12,960 bases of DNA from Candidatus Saccharimonadota bacterium (GTDB lineage: Bacteria; Patescibacteriota; Saccharimonadia; UBA4664). A program made the position numbers and the translations under genes. Positions 11,308 to 12,960 of the stretch are shown piece by piece (within the stretch, counting starts at the first letter, position 1; each line of letters begins with the position of its first letter). Below the pieces are notes generated by a model. That model did no database searches. It was not told where the DNA came from and saw nothing but the letters and a program-made list of their open reading frames with translations. The DNA lies in the NCBI GenBank assembly GCA_029237755.1, contig JAQZBT010000043.1, forward strand, positions 1-12,960, given 5' to 3'.

Positions 11308-12960
11308 ATGGCTGGATTCAAGAGTCGTCCGGGTAGCAAGGAGCTCCCAAGCCACAAGCCGATGCATGTGGAGTCCCAACCGATCGCTCCCGCCCACCAG
11401 GAACCGACGACCGCCGACATGGACCAGATCGAGGCCTACGCCAACGATCCCGCCAACGCCACCCAGCCCGACGCCTCGGAGGGGGAAGGCCCCTCCAACG
11501 CGCCAGACACCAGCGCCGACAGCGGTCCCGGCTCCAGCAGCGGTCAACCGCAAGCCAACACCGGCGGCCGGGTTCAGTCGGCCGATTCGGGCACAAACCA
11601 GCGCGTCGACCAAGACAAGAAGCCCAAGGGTGACGACAAGAAGACCAATGGTGGTGGCAAGGGCGGCAAAGCTGACACCGGCGCCCAGCATGGTCCTGCA
11701 GAGCCTCCGGGCAGCCGGCCCTTAACTAAGGGCGAAAAGTTCGACAAGGGACTCTCCGAAGCCATGGGTAATCCCGGCGACAGCACCGCCGGCTCACGCC
11801 TCTTCGGCACAGGGAAGAAGCAAAAAAGGACCGGCATCAAGATCGCTATCATCTCCGCCGCCCTGATCCTCAGTGCCGTGGGCTTCTTCCTCACCTTCCC
11901 GCTCAAGCTGATGCACATCGCCTCGGTCCTCTTTAACAACAACTTCCGGGTCAACGACCACATCGAGATCCGCGCCGAGCGCAACATCATTCGTTCACTC
12001 TTCATCCGCCAGGTCAACGACACGACTGGCCACAAGAGCAATACCGGCAGGTTCCTGCGCGACAAGCTCACCAACATGCGCATCGAGAAGTTCAAGGACA
12101 TCCTGGCCAAGGAAGGCCTCAAGATGGAGTTCGACAAGAACAACAAGTTCCTGGGCGTCCGCGACAAGGACGGCAAGTTGATAAACGATTTCCGGGATAA
12201 GAACCTCTGGGAACAGAAACGGGCCATGGGCGAACTGGTACGCAGCAAGCTGGCGCCGCACCGCTGGCTGCAGCATGCTCTCTATACCAAAGCCATGCGG
12301 CTGCACGCCGGTGTCTCGTTTAAGTTCTGGACCAAAGACAAGACCCGGACCCTGAAAGAGCGCATGGTCTCCAAGGTGCGCCGAGGGTTGTCCGGTGATG
12401 CCGACCTGGCCAAACCAACCGCAGCCAACCAGAGTGACCCCAATAACCAGGCCGAAAAGGGCCTGCAGGGGACAGCCAGCGAACAGGCCGGTCAGGTGGA
12501 AGGCGCCCAAGCCAAAACCTGGGAGGTCTGGGAAAAGACTCAAGACATTATGAAAGCCCACGAAGCGGGAATCAAAGAATTCCGATTGCGGGCCCTGCGC
12601 ACCGTTGGCTGGACCGGCATCGTCGCGATGTACTGCATGCTCTACGAGATGTATCAGCAATCGATCGAAAAAGGCTACCTCGACCGCGTAATCTTCCTCA
12701 TGCGCGAAGGCAACATGATCGTCACCATGGCCCACCACATGTACACCGGCCAGGAAGTGAACTTCGACGAGTTCGGCGAATTGATGTCCCGTTTCGACGG
12801 CAACCCCAACGCAGGGATCAACCCCGAACGCACAGGCATAACAGCGGACAGCGTCCTAGATCCGGACAGTGCCAAGTACAGCAACGACGCTGATGACACG
12901 AAGGACTTTACCCAGTCTTGTGCCTGGAAACGCGCGATGGATGCCGGCGCCTGTAGTACC
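11308..12960 (+). CDS. Large bitopic membrane protein of the T4SS-like cluster, 3' end cut by window edge
   Basis: Open from ATG 11308 to the right edge (551 codons, end not seen). AAGGAGGGG at 11288-11296 is a near-perfect ribosome site, and the start is only three bases after the VirB4 stop, so it belongs to the same operon. Residues 1-165 are Pro/Gly/Ser/Asp/Lys-rich and probably disordered, with a KKPKGDDKK-type cluster. A basic GKKQKR precedes one strong transmembrane helix at about 177-200 (IAIISAALILSAVGFFLTF). The rest is hydrophilic, with a second weakly hydrophobic stretch at about 433-450 (GWTGIVAMYCMLYEMY) and cysteines near the visible end (SCAW, ACST). By layout (disordered cytoplasmic N-terminus, one helix, large exported part) it could be a structural or VirB8/VirB10-like element. 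I do not recognise the family, and this role is a guess from position. Confidence 0.75.
   Translation, partial: MAGFKSRPGSKELPSHKPMHVESQPIAPAHQEPTTADMDQIEAYANDPANATQPDASEGEGPSNAPDTSADSGPGSSSGQPQANTGGRVQSADSGTNQRVDQDKKPKGDDKKTNGGGKGGKADTGAQHGPAEPPGSRPLTKGEKFDKGLSEAMGNPGDSTAGSRLFGTGKKQKRTGIKIAIISAALILSAVGFFLTFPLKLMHIASVLFNNNFRVNDHIEIRAERNIIRSLFIRQVNDTTGHKSNTGRFLRDKLTNMRIEKFKDILAKEGLKMEFDKNNKFLGVRDKDGKLINDFRDKNLWEQKRAMGELVRSKLAPHRWLQHALYTKAMRLHAGVSFKFWTKDKTRTLKERMVSKVRRGLSGDADLAKPTAANQSDPNNQAEKGLQGTASEQAGQVEGAQAKTWEVWEKTQDIMKAHEAGIKEFRLRALRTVGWTGIVAMYCMLYEMYQQSIEKGYLDRVIFLMREGNMIVTMAHHMYTGQEVNFDEFGELMSRFDGNPNAGINPERTGITADSVLDPDSAKYSNDADDTKDFTQSCAWKRAMDAGACST

Noticed and set aside
11995..12738. 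Minus-strand reading frame of 247 codons
   Set aside because: Opposite the large bitopic protein, which has a strong ribosome site and a consistent frame over 551 codons.
1..12960. CRISPR arrays, tRNA/rRNA genes, insertion sequences, attachment sites
   Set aside because: No regularly spaced repeats, tRNA-like cloverleaf, rRNA segments, transposase genes or terminal repeats were seen on either strand.

Overview
The window looks like part of a chromosome from a Candidatus Saccharibacteria (TM7) or related Patescibacteria/CPR organism. This is inferred from gene content and order: tandem small two-helix pilin-like genes next to a VirB6-like protein, a PrgI-family protein, a TraC-like protein and a VirB4 ATPase, with no VirB7-VirB10 outer-membrane core in view. 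The DNA is fairly GC-rich by eye. TGA is used as a stop (LssY-like gene, PrgI gene), so this is not a code-25 CPR lineage.

Left block (1-2670): two minus-strand genes, a NADAR/YbiA-like N-glycosidase cut by the left edge and a ComF-like phosphoribosyltransferase. They are divergent from a plus-strand Hsp20 small heat-shock gene that ends in a textbook terminator. An exported protein with an LssY C-terminal-type domain follows on the plus strand and converges on the pilin cluster at a shared or minus-strand terminator.

Pilin block (2687-4646, minus strand): five tandem pilin-like genes. Each has two transmembrane helices flanking a GD...K motif. Four are packed within a few bases of each other. 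The last (2687-3133) is set apart by a gap with an inverted repeat and its own strong ribosome binding site.

Secretion block (4734-12960, plus strand, divergent from the pilins): a VirB6-like gene split by an apparent frameshift near 5500-5520, a PrgI/VirB3-like gene probably starting at TTG, a TraC-like protein (probably the detached N-terminal part of a VirB4 system), a 45-codon candidate small ORF joined to both neighbours by TAATG overlaps, the VirB4 ATPase, and a large single-pass membrane protein cut by the right edge. Together these would form an inner-membrane secretion or pilus-assembly machine: pilins as filament subunits, VirB6/PrgI as the membrane channel, and VirB4 as the motor.

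Most notable beyond the genes: an 11-base motif (AACGCTTATGC and near copies) recurs at the non-coding gaps of the pilin and secretion genes and overlaps predicted promoter elements. It suggests one regulator controls the whole apparatus. The two divergent lead genes both appear to be transcribed without leaders.
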